Shown piece after piece: positions 1 to 5,071 of a stretch of DNA of 5,071 nt. How positions within the stretch are numbered: position 1 is the first letter of the stretch; every line of letters begins with the position of its first letter. Made by a program: the position numbers and the translations under genes. Source of the stretch: Spirochaetaceae bacterium (GTDB lineage: Bacteria > Spirochaetota > Spirochaetia > DSM-2461); NCBI GenBank assembly GCA_003246505.1, contig QKAI01000152.1, forward strand, positions 1 to 5,071, given 5' to 3'. The notes beneath the pieces are model-generated. The model made no database searches, was not told the origin of the DNA, and saw only the letters and a list, made by a program, of their open reading frames with translations.

Positions 1-275
1 TGGCGAAGCTTATTGAATCGGACTCCCCCTTTTCGCTCATCGACGTAAGAACCTCGGGGGAGTTCGCCGCGGGGCACATACCGGGGGCGAAAAACATCTC
101 CCACGATATCATCGGAGGTGCCATGGGTAAAATCCCCAAGGACAGGGAGATCGTGGTGTACTGCCAGAGCGGTTCCCGGGCCGCCGCGGCCATGGGGACA
201 CTCAGAAGCAAGGGTTACACCAATGTCTGGAACTTCGGCGGCGTTTCACGCTGGCGGGGGGGATTGGAAAGATAA
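1..275 (+). CDS. Rhodanese-like domain protein, 3' part (5' end outside window)
   Basis: This is the C-terminal 90 codons of a sulfurtransferase-type rhodanese domain, read from position 3 to the TAA at 273-275. The visible protein contains the family's first conserved block, LIDVRTSGEFAAGHIPGAKN, and the active-site loop CQSGSR, whose cysteine codon (162-164) would carry the persulfide. It then ends in the usual NVWNFGGVSRWRGG segment. In the family this cysteine accepts sulfur from thiosulfate or a protein persulfide and passes it on; the actual donor and acceptor here are unknown. Single-domain rhodaneses of the GlpE/PspE type are about 100 residues, so only a short N-terminus, a signal peptide or a further domain is missing. 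The gene converges on glyQS, with 41 bp between the two stop codons, and shares its terminator. Nothing in the context identifies a pathway. Confidence 0.9.
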   Translation, partial: AKLIESDSPFSLIDVRTSGEFAAGHIPGAKNISHDIIGGAMGKIPKDREIVVYCQSGSRAAAAMGTLRSKGYTNVWNFGGVSRWRGGLER

Positions 276-309
276 AAAAAGGGCTGCCGGGGCAGCCCTT
301 TTTCTTTTT
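274..309. terminator. Bidirectional intrinsic terminator between converging genes
   Basis: A perfect 7-bp GC-rich stem (GGGCTGC at 281-287, GCAGCCC at 292-298) encloses the tetraloop CGGG. Seven A residues precede it (274-280), and a T-rich run (299-309, T5-C-T5) follows it. Read rightward, the T-run ends the rhodanese transcript. Read leftward, the A-run becomes seven U residues after the same stem and ends the glyQS transcript. The A and T tracts can also pair and lengthen the stem. The hairpin begins 5 bp after the rhodanese stop and about 19 bp after the glyQS stop, as expected for both. Confidence 0.93.
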
Positions 310-316
310 CAGGTAA

Positions 317-1705
317 TTATTTGACCCGTTTGTAATTTTTGATTTCCCTACGGATCCGGTTTTCCAGCTCCGCCAGTGGAACCCGGACCTGCTCCATGGA
401 GTCCCGGAACCGCAGAGTGACCGATTTGTCCTCCTTGGTGTCGTAATCCACGGTGACGCAGAAGGGGGTTCCGATCTCGTCCATGCGCCGGTAGCGCCGA
501 CCGATGGCCCCTCCCTGATCGTAGAAGGTGTTGAAGGATTCGCGCAGCTCCTTCTCCACGTCCAGGGCCAGTTCGGCCAGGCCGTCCTTCTTGACCAGGG
601 GCATGATGCCCACGGTGACCGGGGCCACGTTGGGATGGAGGTGCAGCACGGTTCTCACGTCCGGCTTGCCGTCCTTGTCCTCCCCGATGGTCTCCTCATG
701 GTAGGCGTCCATAAGGCAGACGAGGACGCTCCGGGTCAGACCGGCGGAAGTCTCGATGACGTAGGGGATGTAGCGGCTGTTGTCGCTCTGGTCCAGGTAG
801 TTGACCTCCTTGCCGCAGAACTTGCTGTGCTGGCTAAGGTCGTAGTCGGTGCGGGAGTGGATGCCCTCCTGTTCCTCCCACCCGAAGGGGTACTGGTACT
901 CCACGTCAAAGGCGTCCTTAGCGTAGAAGGCCAGTTCGTTCGGACCGTGCTGGTGGAAGCGCAGGTTCTCCTCCAGGATTCCCAGCTTGTTCAGATAGTA
1001 GGCCATGCGCTCCTTCTTCCAGTAGTCGAACCATTCGTCCTCCGTGCCGGGCTTGACGAAGAACTGCATCTCCATCTGCTCGAATTCGCAGGTACGGAAA
1101 ATGAAGTTCTTCGTGGTGATTTCGTTCCGGAAGGCCTTTCCCACCTGGGCGATGCCGAAGGGGATCTGGACCCGGGTGGTATCCACCACGTTCTTGAAGT
1201 TGACGAAGATGCCCTGGGCCGTTTCAGGCCGGAGGTAAACGATGGAGCCCGAGTCCTGGACGGGCCCCAGGTGGGTGGAGAACATGAGGTTGAACTGGCG
1301 GGGCTCGGTCAGCTCGCCGCCGCATTCGGGACAGGTCTTGCTCTTGATGGTCTCCGGGTCCAGCTTGTCCTCCCGGAAGCGGGTCTTGCAGGCCTTGCAG
1401 TCGACCAGGGGGTCGGAGAAGTTGGCCACGTGCCCCGAGGCTTCCCAGGTCCGGGGGTGCATCATGATGGCCGCGTCGAGCCCGACGATGTTGTCGTGCA
1501 TGCGGACCATTTCCTTCCACCAGATATTCTGTATGTTGTTCTTGAGTTCCGATCCGAGGGGACCGTAGTCCCAGGTGGCGGAAAGGCCGCCGTAGATCTC
1601 GCTGGAGGGATAGACGAACCCTCTTCTCTTCGCCAGGGAGACGATCTTCTCCATGCTGGCCCCGTACTGGTTGGTGACGGTGTTCGCCTTCTTCTCTTTT
1701 GCCAT
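317..1705 (-). CDS. glyQS: Glycyl-tRNA synthetase, single-chain alpha2 type
   Basis: This 462-residue cytoplasmic class II enzyme charges tRNA-Gly with glycine using ATP. Its length fits the bacterial alpha2 family and not the alpha2beta2 GlyQ+GlyS form. The N-terminus has the family block GFVYPSSEIYGGLSATWDYGP (residues 29-49). An insertion with two Cys pairs (C103/C106 and C125/C128) looks like a zinc site. The glycine-specific segment RPETAQGIFVNF (159-170) is present. Motif 2 is FRNEI, with R193 and E195, and motif 3 is ETSAGLTR (318-325). The anticodon-binding domain covers about 365-458 and includes GRRYRRMDEIGTPFCVT. The ATG at 1705 is chosen because GAAGGAG lies 8 nt upstream (1714-1720) and the protein then begins like the family. 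The reading frame stays open upstream to 1957, but that extension would overlap the neighbouring gene and lacks family similarity. The shared terminator lies just downstream. Confidence 0.97.
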   Translation of the reverse strand: MAKEKKANTVTNQYGASMEKIVSLAKRRGFVYPSSEIYGGLSATWDYGPLGSELKNNIQNIWWKEMVRMHDNIVGLDAAIMMHPRTWEASGHVANFSDPLVDCKACKTRFREDKLDPETIKSKTCPECGGELTEPRQFNLMFSTHLGPVQDSGSIVYLRPETAQGIFVNFKNVVDTTRVQIPFGIAQVGKAFRNEITTKNFIFRTCEFEQMEMQFFVKPGTEDEWFDYWKKERMAYYLNKLGILEENLRFHQHGPNELAFYAKDAFDVEYQYPFGWEEQEGIHSRTDYDLSQHSKFCGKEVNYLDQSDNSRYIPYVIETSAGLTRSVLVCLMDAYHEETIGEDKDGKPDVRTVLHLHPNVAPVTVGIMPLVKKDGLAELALDVEKELRESFNTFYDQGGAIGRRYRRMDEIGTPFCVTVDYDTKEDKSVTLRFRDSMEQVRVPLAELENRIRREIKNYKRVK

Positions 1706-1745
1706 TCTGTTTGCTCCTTCTGTAACACACCGCTGGATACGGCAC

Positions 1746-1773
1746 ATTATGCCCTCCCTTGGCCGGAGGACAG
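1746..1773 (-). promoter_or_regulatory. Weak candidate promoter for glyQS
   Basis: In the 74-bp gap upstream of glyQS the minus strand reads CATAAT (1751-1746), five of six matches to a sigma-70 -10 box. CTGTCC lies 16 bp upstream (1773-1768), matching only three of six -35 positions. This could give glyQS transcription independent of ilvY, which would suit an essential gene. The -35 is poor and the hairpin at 1750-1772 covers the same bases, so this is a suggestion only. Confidence 0.22.
1750..1772 (-). other. Hairpin in the gap between the ABC gene and glyQS
   Basis: On the minus strand TGTCCTCC (1772-1765) can pair with GGAGGGCA (1757-1750), giving 8 bp with one G-U pair and a 7-nt loop. 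It begins 7 bp after the ABC gene's stop. No T-run follows, so it does not look like a standard intrinsic terminator. It could be an RNA-processing or stability element in a joint transcript, or chance in GC-rich DNA. The gap is far too short for a T-box leader. Confidence 0.4.
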
Positions 1774-1779
1774 GTCTGG

Positions 1780-3267
1780 TCAGTTTAGAGTTTTTCCGTT
1801 CTTTTGGGAAGCGTCCCCCAGGGCAATATTCCCGGTAAATCCCCCCTCTCCGTGGGGAATCAGGGCCAGATGGCGGTTCAGGTTGGCCGGGGTGCTGGCA
1901 TCGGAGTGGGTCACGTAGAGAAGAGTCAGCTCCCCGATGCGCCCCAGATCCTCGCAAAGGGCTATGACCCGGTCCCGGTGGGCGTCATCCAGCCCCTGGC
2001 AGGGTTCGTCCAGAATCAGCAGCTCCGGCGATTTGATCAGGGACCGGGCGATAAGGGCCATGCGCTTCTCCCCGAAGGAGAGCTCCTCGAAGGAGACCCG
2101 GCCCCGGTCCTTCAGGCCGCAGAAGTCCATCCAGTCCAGGGCGGTCCGCCTCTGCATCTCCGAGAAATGGGCGTAAAGTCCCACCGAATCGTAATAGCCC
2201 GAAAGGATCACCCCCAGAAGGGATGTCCTGACCCGGTAGTTGAGCTGAAAGTCCCCGGAGAGATAGCCAATCCTCTCCTTGATCTCCCAGACCGACTCCC
2301 CGGAACCCTTCTTCGTCCCGAAGATGTGAATGTCCTGGCCGTAGGCCTTGGGATTGTCCCCGTTGATCAGGCTGAGGAGGGTGGATTTCCCCGCCCCGTT
2401 CGGTCCGGAAAGGAGCCACTTCTCTCCCCGCCCTATCCGCCAGTTCAGATCCGTGAGGATCCTCTTCTCCCCGTAGGCTACCCGGACGTCCCTGAGTTCC
2501 ACGAGGGGAGCGTCTTTCAGGGAAGGATCCCTTTCCTGAACTTTGTACGGGGCCGGCGTTTCCCCCGTGTTCTCTTTTGTCCGGCGGAGCTTCTCCCTTC
2601 CCTCGGAAGCCGGTCCGGACCAGAGGAGCCGCCCCCCCTCCAGAAGGACGAGGGTATCGGTCCGCTCCGGCATATCCTCCCTCTTGCCGGAGAGAAGAAC
2701 CACCCCGGTTCCCCCGGCGCTTAAGGAGTCGATCATACCCCGCAGATAGGCAGCGGCCTGACGGTCCAGCCCGTCGTAGGGATCGTCGAAGATTATGAAG
2801 TCGGCCCTCTCCCACAGGGCCCGGGCGGTCATGGTTTTCCGGAACTCCCCGGTGGAAAGATATCTCAGCCCCCGGTCCTTCAGGCGGGTCAGATCCAGAT
2901 TGTCCAGAATCTCCCCGAGGAAATCCTCCTCCCCCGGGCAGGATCGGCCCTCCCTCACCCACTCCTCCACGGAACGGCCGGGATTTTCCGAACCGTCCCC
3001 GTCCAGGAAACGGCTGTCATCCCTCTCCCTCTCCTCCTCCATGACCGCCTCCTGCCTTTCGAAGGAGACGTGGCCGGGACGGACAGGGGAGATTATGGAT
3101 CCGGAGGTGGGGATGATCGTACCCGCCAGAATGTTTCCCAGCAGGGTTTTGCCGCAGCCGTTCGCTCCGGTGACGAAGAGGCATTCACCCCTATTAATCG
3201 TCAGGGAGATATCCTCAAGAAGGGTGCGGCGGCCCGCCTTATAGCCCACCCCGTCCAGGCTTACCAC
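1780..3267 (-). CDS. modF: Dual ABC ATPase protein of the ModF/PhrA type
   Basis: This 495-residue protein has two ABC ATPase domains in one chain and no membrane segment. Domain 1 (about 1-225) has Walker A GANGCGKT (34-41), signature YLSTGEFRKT (136-145) and Walker B FIIFDDP (158-163). Here D162 replaces the usual catalytic Glu, and no switch His is seen in VVLLSGKRED. Domain 2 (about 254-480) is canonical: Walker A GPNGAGKST (288-296), signature ELSFGE (395-400), Walker B LLILDEP (416-422) and switch H454 in YVTHSD. The blocks RGSGES-type (320-326), IGYLS and ILSGYYDSVGLY resemble E. coli ModF (also called PhrA), about 490 residues, whose role is unsettled despite its molybdate-transport name. 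The start is a GTG with AAGGA 9 nt upstream; the first internal Met is residue 76. It overlaps the end of ilvY by 7 bp. No permease or molybdate gene is present, so the symbol marks family resemblance, not proven function. Confidence 0.82.
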   Translation of the reverse strand: MVSLDGVGYKAGRRTLLEDISLTINRGECLFVTGANGCGKTLLGNILAGTIIPTSGSIISPVRPGHVSFERQEAVMEEERERDDSRFLDGDGSENPGRSVEEWVREGRSCPGEEDFLGEILDNLDLTRLKDRGLRYLSTGEFRKTMTARALWERADFIIFDDPYDGLDRQAAAYLRGMIDSLSAGGTGVVLLSGKREDMPERTDTLVLLEGGRLLWSGPASEGREKLRRTKENTGETPAPYKVQERDPSLKDAPLVELRDVRVAYGEKRILTDLNWRIGRGEKWLLSGPNGAGKSTLLSLINGDNPKAYGQDIHIFGTKKGSGESVWEIKERIGYLSGDFQLNYRVRTSLLGVILSGYYDSVGLYAHFSEMQRRTALDWMDFCGLKDRGRVSFEELSFGEKRMALIARSLIKSPELLILDEPCQGLDDAHRDRVIALCEDLGRIGELTLLYVTHSDASTPANLNRHLALIPHGEGGFTGNIALGDASQKNGKTLN

Positions 3268-4142
3268 TCCCGGCCGTCCTTTTCCTCTTCCACCAGATTC
3301 CAGAAGGCCATGACGAGGGGGTTGATCTTCCTCTTCTTCTGCATGCAGAGCCCCACCCGGTACGGCTCCAGGGCCGGCTTCAGATCCAGAACCCTCAGGT
3401 GGGAGAAAAAGGGGCTCTTCTCCAGGACCAGCCCGGGGACGACCCCCACGCCGCAGCCCAGATTCACCAGGGCCAGAATGGCCTCGTTGCTGTTGACCTG
3501 GGCGTAAATGTCGGGGGTAGTGCCCTTACGGCGGAGCCATTCGTCGGTCCTCTCCCGGGCGAGACCGCCTGAGAGCATGACCAGGGGCACCTCCTCCAGG
3601 TTATCCTTTCCCTCCACATCCAGGTCCCGGTGGGCAATGAACTGGAGGGGCGTTTTCATGATGGGCAGGAAGTCCAACGTATCGGGCATCTCGTCGGGCT
3701 TCATAATCACCGAAACGTCCACACGATTGTCGGCCACCATGGACATGGCGTCCTGGGCCTCCCCCGTTTCCAGCTTGACGTGGATATCGCCGTACCGGGA
3801 CCGGAAGCGCTCGATGAAGGGGGGCAGGATGCTGTAGCAGGCCGTAACGGTGCCGTAGATGGAGATCTCCCCCTTGAGGGATCCCATGCCCCCGGCGGCC
3901 CGGAATTCGAACTCCCCCATGCGGTCCAGGATATCCCGGGCGTAATCCTTGAAGAGATTCCCCCCGTAGGTCAGCCGTACGGAGCGGTTGTCCCTTTCGA
4001 AAAGCTCGAAGCCGAAACTCTCCTCCAGCCTCTTGATGCTGCGGGTAAAGGCGGAGGGACTGAGACCGCACTTTTTGGCGGCCCGGGCGAAATGCTCCGT
4101 CTCGACCAGGGTCAGAAACTGTTTCAATTGCTCAAATTCCAT
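3261..4142 (-). CDS. ilvY: LysR-family transcriptional activator IlvY
   Basis: This 293-residue DNA-binding regulator has a winged helix-turn-helix at residues 1-60 (LKQFLTLVETEHFARAAKKC, then LSPSAFTRSIKRLEESFG, and LFERDNRSVRLT) and a periplasmic-binding-like effector domain from about 91 to 285. Several stretches match my memory of E. coli IlvY: SLKGEISIYGTVTACYSILP, the TGEAQDAM block, NLGCGVGVVPGLVLEKSP, and GLCMQKKRKINPLVMAFW near the end. In E. coli, IlvY activates ilvC when bound to acetolactate or acetohydroxybutyrate. Here it is divergent from ilvC, 155 bp away, which supports the assignment. The ATG is preceded by AGGAGG (4157-4152) with a 9-nt spacer. Its stop lies within the first codons of the downstream ABC gene (GTGGTAA overlap). 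Its own promoter overlaps that of ilvC, so autoregulation is likely. Confidence 0.94.
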   Translation of the reverse strand: MEFEQLKQFLTLVETEHFARAAKKCGLSPSAFTRSIKRLEESFGFELFERDNRSVRLTYGGNLFKDYARDILDRMGEFEFRAAGGMGSLKGEISIYGTVTACYSILPPFIERFRSRYGDIHVKLETGEAQDAMSMVADNRVDVSVIMKPDEMPDTLDFLPIMKTPLQFIAHRDLDVEGKDNLEEVPLVMLSGGLARERTDEWLRRKGTTPDIYAQVNSNEAILALVNLGCGVGVVPGLVLEKSPFFSHLRVLDLKPALEPYRVGLCMQKKRKINPLVMAFWNLVEEEKDGREW

Positions 4143-4191
4143 ATACCGCTCCCTCCTCTTGCATATTTTTCAATCAAATTTCAGCATTTTG

Positions 4192-4202
4192 GTGTTTAAC
4201 AC
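4192..4202. promoter_or_regulatory. Candidate operator palindrome, distal to ilvC
   Basis: GTGTT-T-AACAC is a perfect 11-bp inverted repeat (5-bp arms) in the AT-rich ilvY/ilvC gap. It lies around the predicted ilvY start point (about 4200) and about 45 bp upstream of the predicted ilvC start point. LysR-type activators commonly bind a palindrome in this upstream position and repress their own gene from it. Its symmetric outer bases do not give the classic T-N11-A, so the match to a LysR box is imperfect. The assignment is positional inference. Confidence 0.4.
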
Positions 4203-4206
4203 AATG

Positions 4207-4236
4207 ATTATATATGGTATATTGCTTTTTATACAA
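4207..4236 (-). promoter_or_regulatory. ilvY promoter
   Basis: On the minus strand TTGTAT (4236-4231) serves as the -35 box and a perfect TATAAT (4212-4207) as the -10 box, with an 18-bp spacer. Transcription would start near 4200 and give a leader of roughly 58 nt before the ilvY ATG. The boxes coincide with those of the ilvC promoter on the other strand, so the two polymerases should compete for the site. Confidence 0.6.
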
Positions 4237-4237
4237 T
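4209..4237 (+). promoter_or_regulatory. ilvC promoter, activator-dependent type
   Basis: TACAAT at 4232-4237 is a good -10 box. With a 17-bp spacer the -35 position (4209-4214) reads TATATA, a very poor match. A strong -10 with almost no -35 is what one expects of a promoter that needs an activator, here IlvY. The predicted start is near 4243-4246, giving a leader of about 52-55 nt. The -10 sits within the inverted repeat at 4220-4238. Confidence 0.55.
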
Positions 4238-4238
4238 A
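4220..4238. promoter_or_regulatory. Candidate IlvY operator over the ilvC -10 / ilvY -35
   Basis: TATTG and CAATA form an inverted repeat with 9 bp between the arms. Its inner symmetric bases T4223 and A4235 give the LysR-type T-N11-A spacing. It covers both the ilvC -10 and the ilvY -35, so a bound regulator here would affect both genes. The symmetry and position are visible; binding by IlvY is inferred. Confidence 0.42.
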
Positions 4239-4246
4239 GTAGATCA

Positions 4247-4278
4247 GGAAAATATCCGGCGAAAGTCGCCTGTTTTCC
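4247..4278 (+). other. Stem-loop at the 5' end of the ilvC leader
   Basis: GGAAAATA (4247-4254) pairs with TGTTTTCC (4271-4278), 8 bp with one G-U pair. After a 3-nt bulge (4255-4257), GGCGA (4258-4262) pairs with TCGCC (4266-4270) around the loop AAG. This makes 13 bp in all. The structure begins within a few bases of the predicted ilvC start and ends 8 bp before the Shine-Dalgarno sequence, which it leaves free. No T-run follows, so it is not a typical attenuator. No start codon precedes that of ilvC in the leader, so there is no leader peptide. A role in mRNA stability is the simplest inference. Confidence 0.6.
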
Positions 4279-4297
4279 CATTATTTGGAGGTATTCA

Positions 4298-5071
4298 ATG
4301 AATTATTTTAACACCCTCCCCTTGCGGATTCAGTTGGAAGAGCTGGGCCAGTGCCGCTTCATGGACAGCAGTGAATTCAACGGTGTGGAGAAGCTGAAAG
4401 GTAAAAAGATCGTCATCGTCGGATGCGGGGCCCAGGGCCTCAATCAGGGCCTGAACCTGAGGGACAGCGGCCTGGATGTTTCCTACGCCCTGAGAGAATC
4501 GGCCATTAAAGAGAAAAGACAGTCCTGGAAGAACGCCACGGAAAACAACTTCCCCGTGGGGACCCAGGAGGAACTGATTCCCAAGGCGGACCTGGTCCTG
4601 AACCTTACCCCGGACAAACAGCACTCCGGAGTCATTGATGCCATCATGCCCCTCATGAAGAAGGGGGCCTGCCTCTCCTACTCCCACGGCTTCAATATCG
4701 TGGAGGAGGGCAAGCAGATCCGCAAAGACATCACCGTCATCATGGTGGCCCCCAAATCCCCCGGGACGGAAGTGCGGGAGGAGTACAAGAGGGGCTTCGG
4801 CGTTCCCACCCTCATCGCGGTGCACCGGGAGAACGATCCCAACGGGGACGGCCTGGAAATCGCCAAGGCCTACGCCGCCGGAACCGGCGGGGACAGGGCC
4901 GGGGTTCTCCACTCCTCCTTCGTGGCGGAGGTGAAGTCCGACCTCATGGGGGAGCAGACCATCCTCTGCGGCATGCTCCAGACCGGATCCCTCCTCTGCT
5001 TCAACAAAATGGTGGAAAAGGGCATCGACCCGGGCTACGCCTCCAAACTGGTCCAGTACGGCTGGGAGACG
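4298..5071 (+). CDS. ilvC: Ketol-acid reductoisomerase, class II, 5' part (truncated by window end)
   Basis: IlvC converts acetolactate and acetohydroxybutyrate to the dihydroxy acids of valine, leucine and isoleucine synthesis, using Mg2+ and NADPH, in the cytoplasm. The first 258 codons are present; the long class II enzyme (E. coli type, 491 residues) would have a further 230 or so. The N-terminus MNYFNTLPLR matches E. coli IlvC. The Rossmann loop is GCGAQG (42-47). The phosphate-binding residues equivalent to E. coli R68, R76 and S78 are R66, R74 and S76, supporting NADPH use, although E67 stands where E. coli has K69. H130, K153 and the Mg2+ ligands D215 and E219 of VKSDLMGEQTILCGMLQ are in place. 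The ATG is set by GGAGG at 4287-4291 with a 6-nt spacer. The gene is divergent from ilvY, its expected activator. Confidence 0.97.
   Translation, partial: MNYFNTLPLRIQLEELGQCRFMDSSEFNGVEKLKGKKIVIVGCGAQGLNQGLNLRDSGLDVSYALRESAIKEKRQSWKNATENNFPVGTQEELIPKADLVLNLTPDKQHSGVIDAIMPLMKKGACLSYSHGFNIVEEGKQIRKDITVIMVAPKSPGTEVREEYKRGFGVPTLIAVHRENDPNGDGLEIAKAYAAGTGGDRAGVLHSSFVAEVKSDLMGEQTILCGMLQTGSLLCFNKMVEKGIDPGYASKLVQYGWET

Noticed and set aside
118..324. 68-codon plus-strand open frame over the rhodanese end and terminator
   Set aside because: It is out of frame with the clear rhodanese domain and runs through the terminator.
635..1918. 427-codon plus-strand open frame opposite glyQS
   Set aside because: It mirrors the glyQS codons in GC-rich DNA, has a low-complexity Val/Leu/Gly/Asp composition and no family motif, and glyQS itself is unmistakable.
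1706..1957. 84-residue N-terminal extension of glycyl-tRNA synthetase
   Set aside because: It would overlap the ABC gene by about 180 bp, resembles no family sequence, and a good ribosome binding site sits before the ATG at 1705.
1804..2962. Long open frames antisense or out of frame to the ABC gene (1804-2724 plus, 1985-2962 minus)
   Set aside because: They are shadows of the ABC gene in GC-rich DNA: Pro/Gly/Arg-rich and without domain motifs.
4243..4297. Attenuator or leader peptide for branched-chain amino acids before ilvC
   Set aside because: The leader contains no start codon before that of ilvC, no run of Ile, Val or Leu codons and no U-tract after the hairpin.
4295..4912. 205-codon minus-strand open frame opposite ilvC
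   Set aside because: It is the complement of strongly conserved ilvC codons, and its own translation has no recognisable motif.

Overview
The window holds five protein genes in an ordinary chromosomal setting. Coding DNA is GC-rich with mostly G or C in third positions, while the gap between the two divergent genes on the right is strongly AT-rich. The bacterium has a single-chain (alpha2) glycyl-tRNA synthetase, an enterobacterial-style long ketol-acid reductoisomerase and its IlvY regulator. This combination suggests a Gram-negative lineage outside the enterics; Spirochaetota is my best guess, but it is an inference from memory of protein style and is not proven here.

Layout: (1) Positions 1-275 (+) are the 3' end of a rhodanese-domain gene. 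(2) Positions 274-309 are a strong intrinsic terminator that works in both directions between two converging genes. (3) Positions 317-1705 (-) encode glycyl-tRNA synthetase. (4) Positions 1780-3267 (-) encode a soluble protein with two ABC ATPase domains, of the ModF/PhrA type. (5) Positions 3261-4142 (-) encode a LysR-family regulator recognisable as IlvY. (6) Positions 4143-4297 are the divergent control region, with overlapping promoters, candidate IlvY sites and a hairpin in the ilvC leader. (7) Positions 4298-5071 (+) are the first 258 codons of ilvC, cut by the window end.

How the genes work together: IlvY is known in E. coli to activate the divergent ilvC gene in response to the reductoisomerase substrates, and the gene arrangement here matches. 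The ABC protein starts inside the last codons of ilvY, so the two are probably co-transcribed and translationally coupled. glyQS lies 74 bp further on the same strand and may be the third gene of that transcript, have its own promoter, or both. The leftward unit ends at the shared terminator.

No mobile element, CRISPR array, tRNA or rRNA is visible. I found no clearly new system. The points most worth a second look are the ilvY-modF coupling, the asymmetric ABC domains and the compact ilvY/ilvC control region with its hairpin at the very start of the ilvC mRNA.
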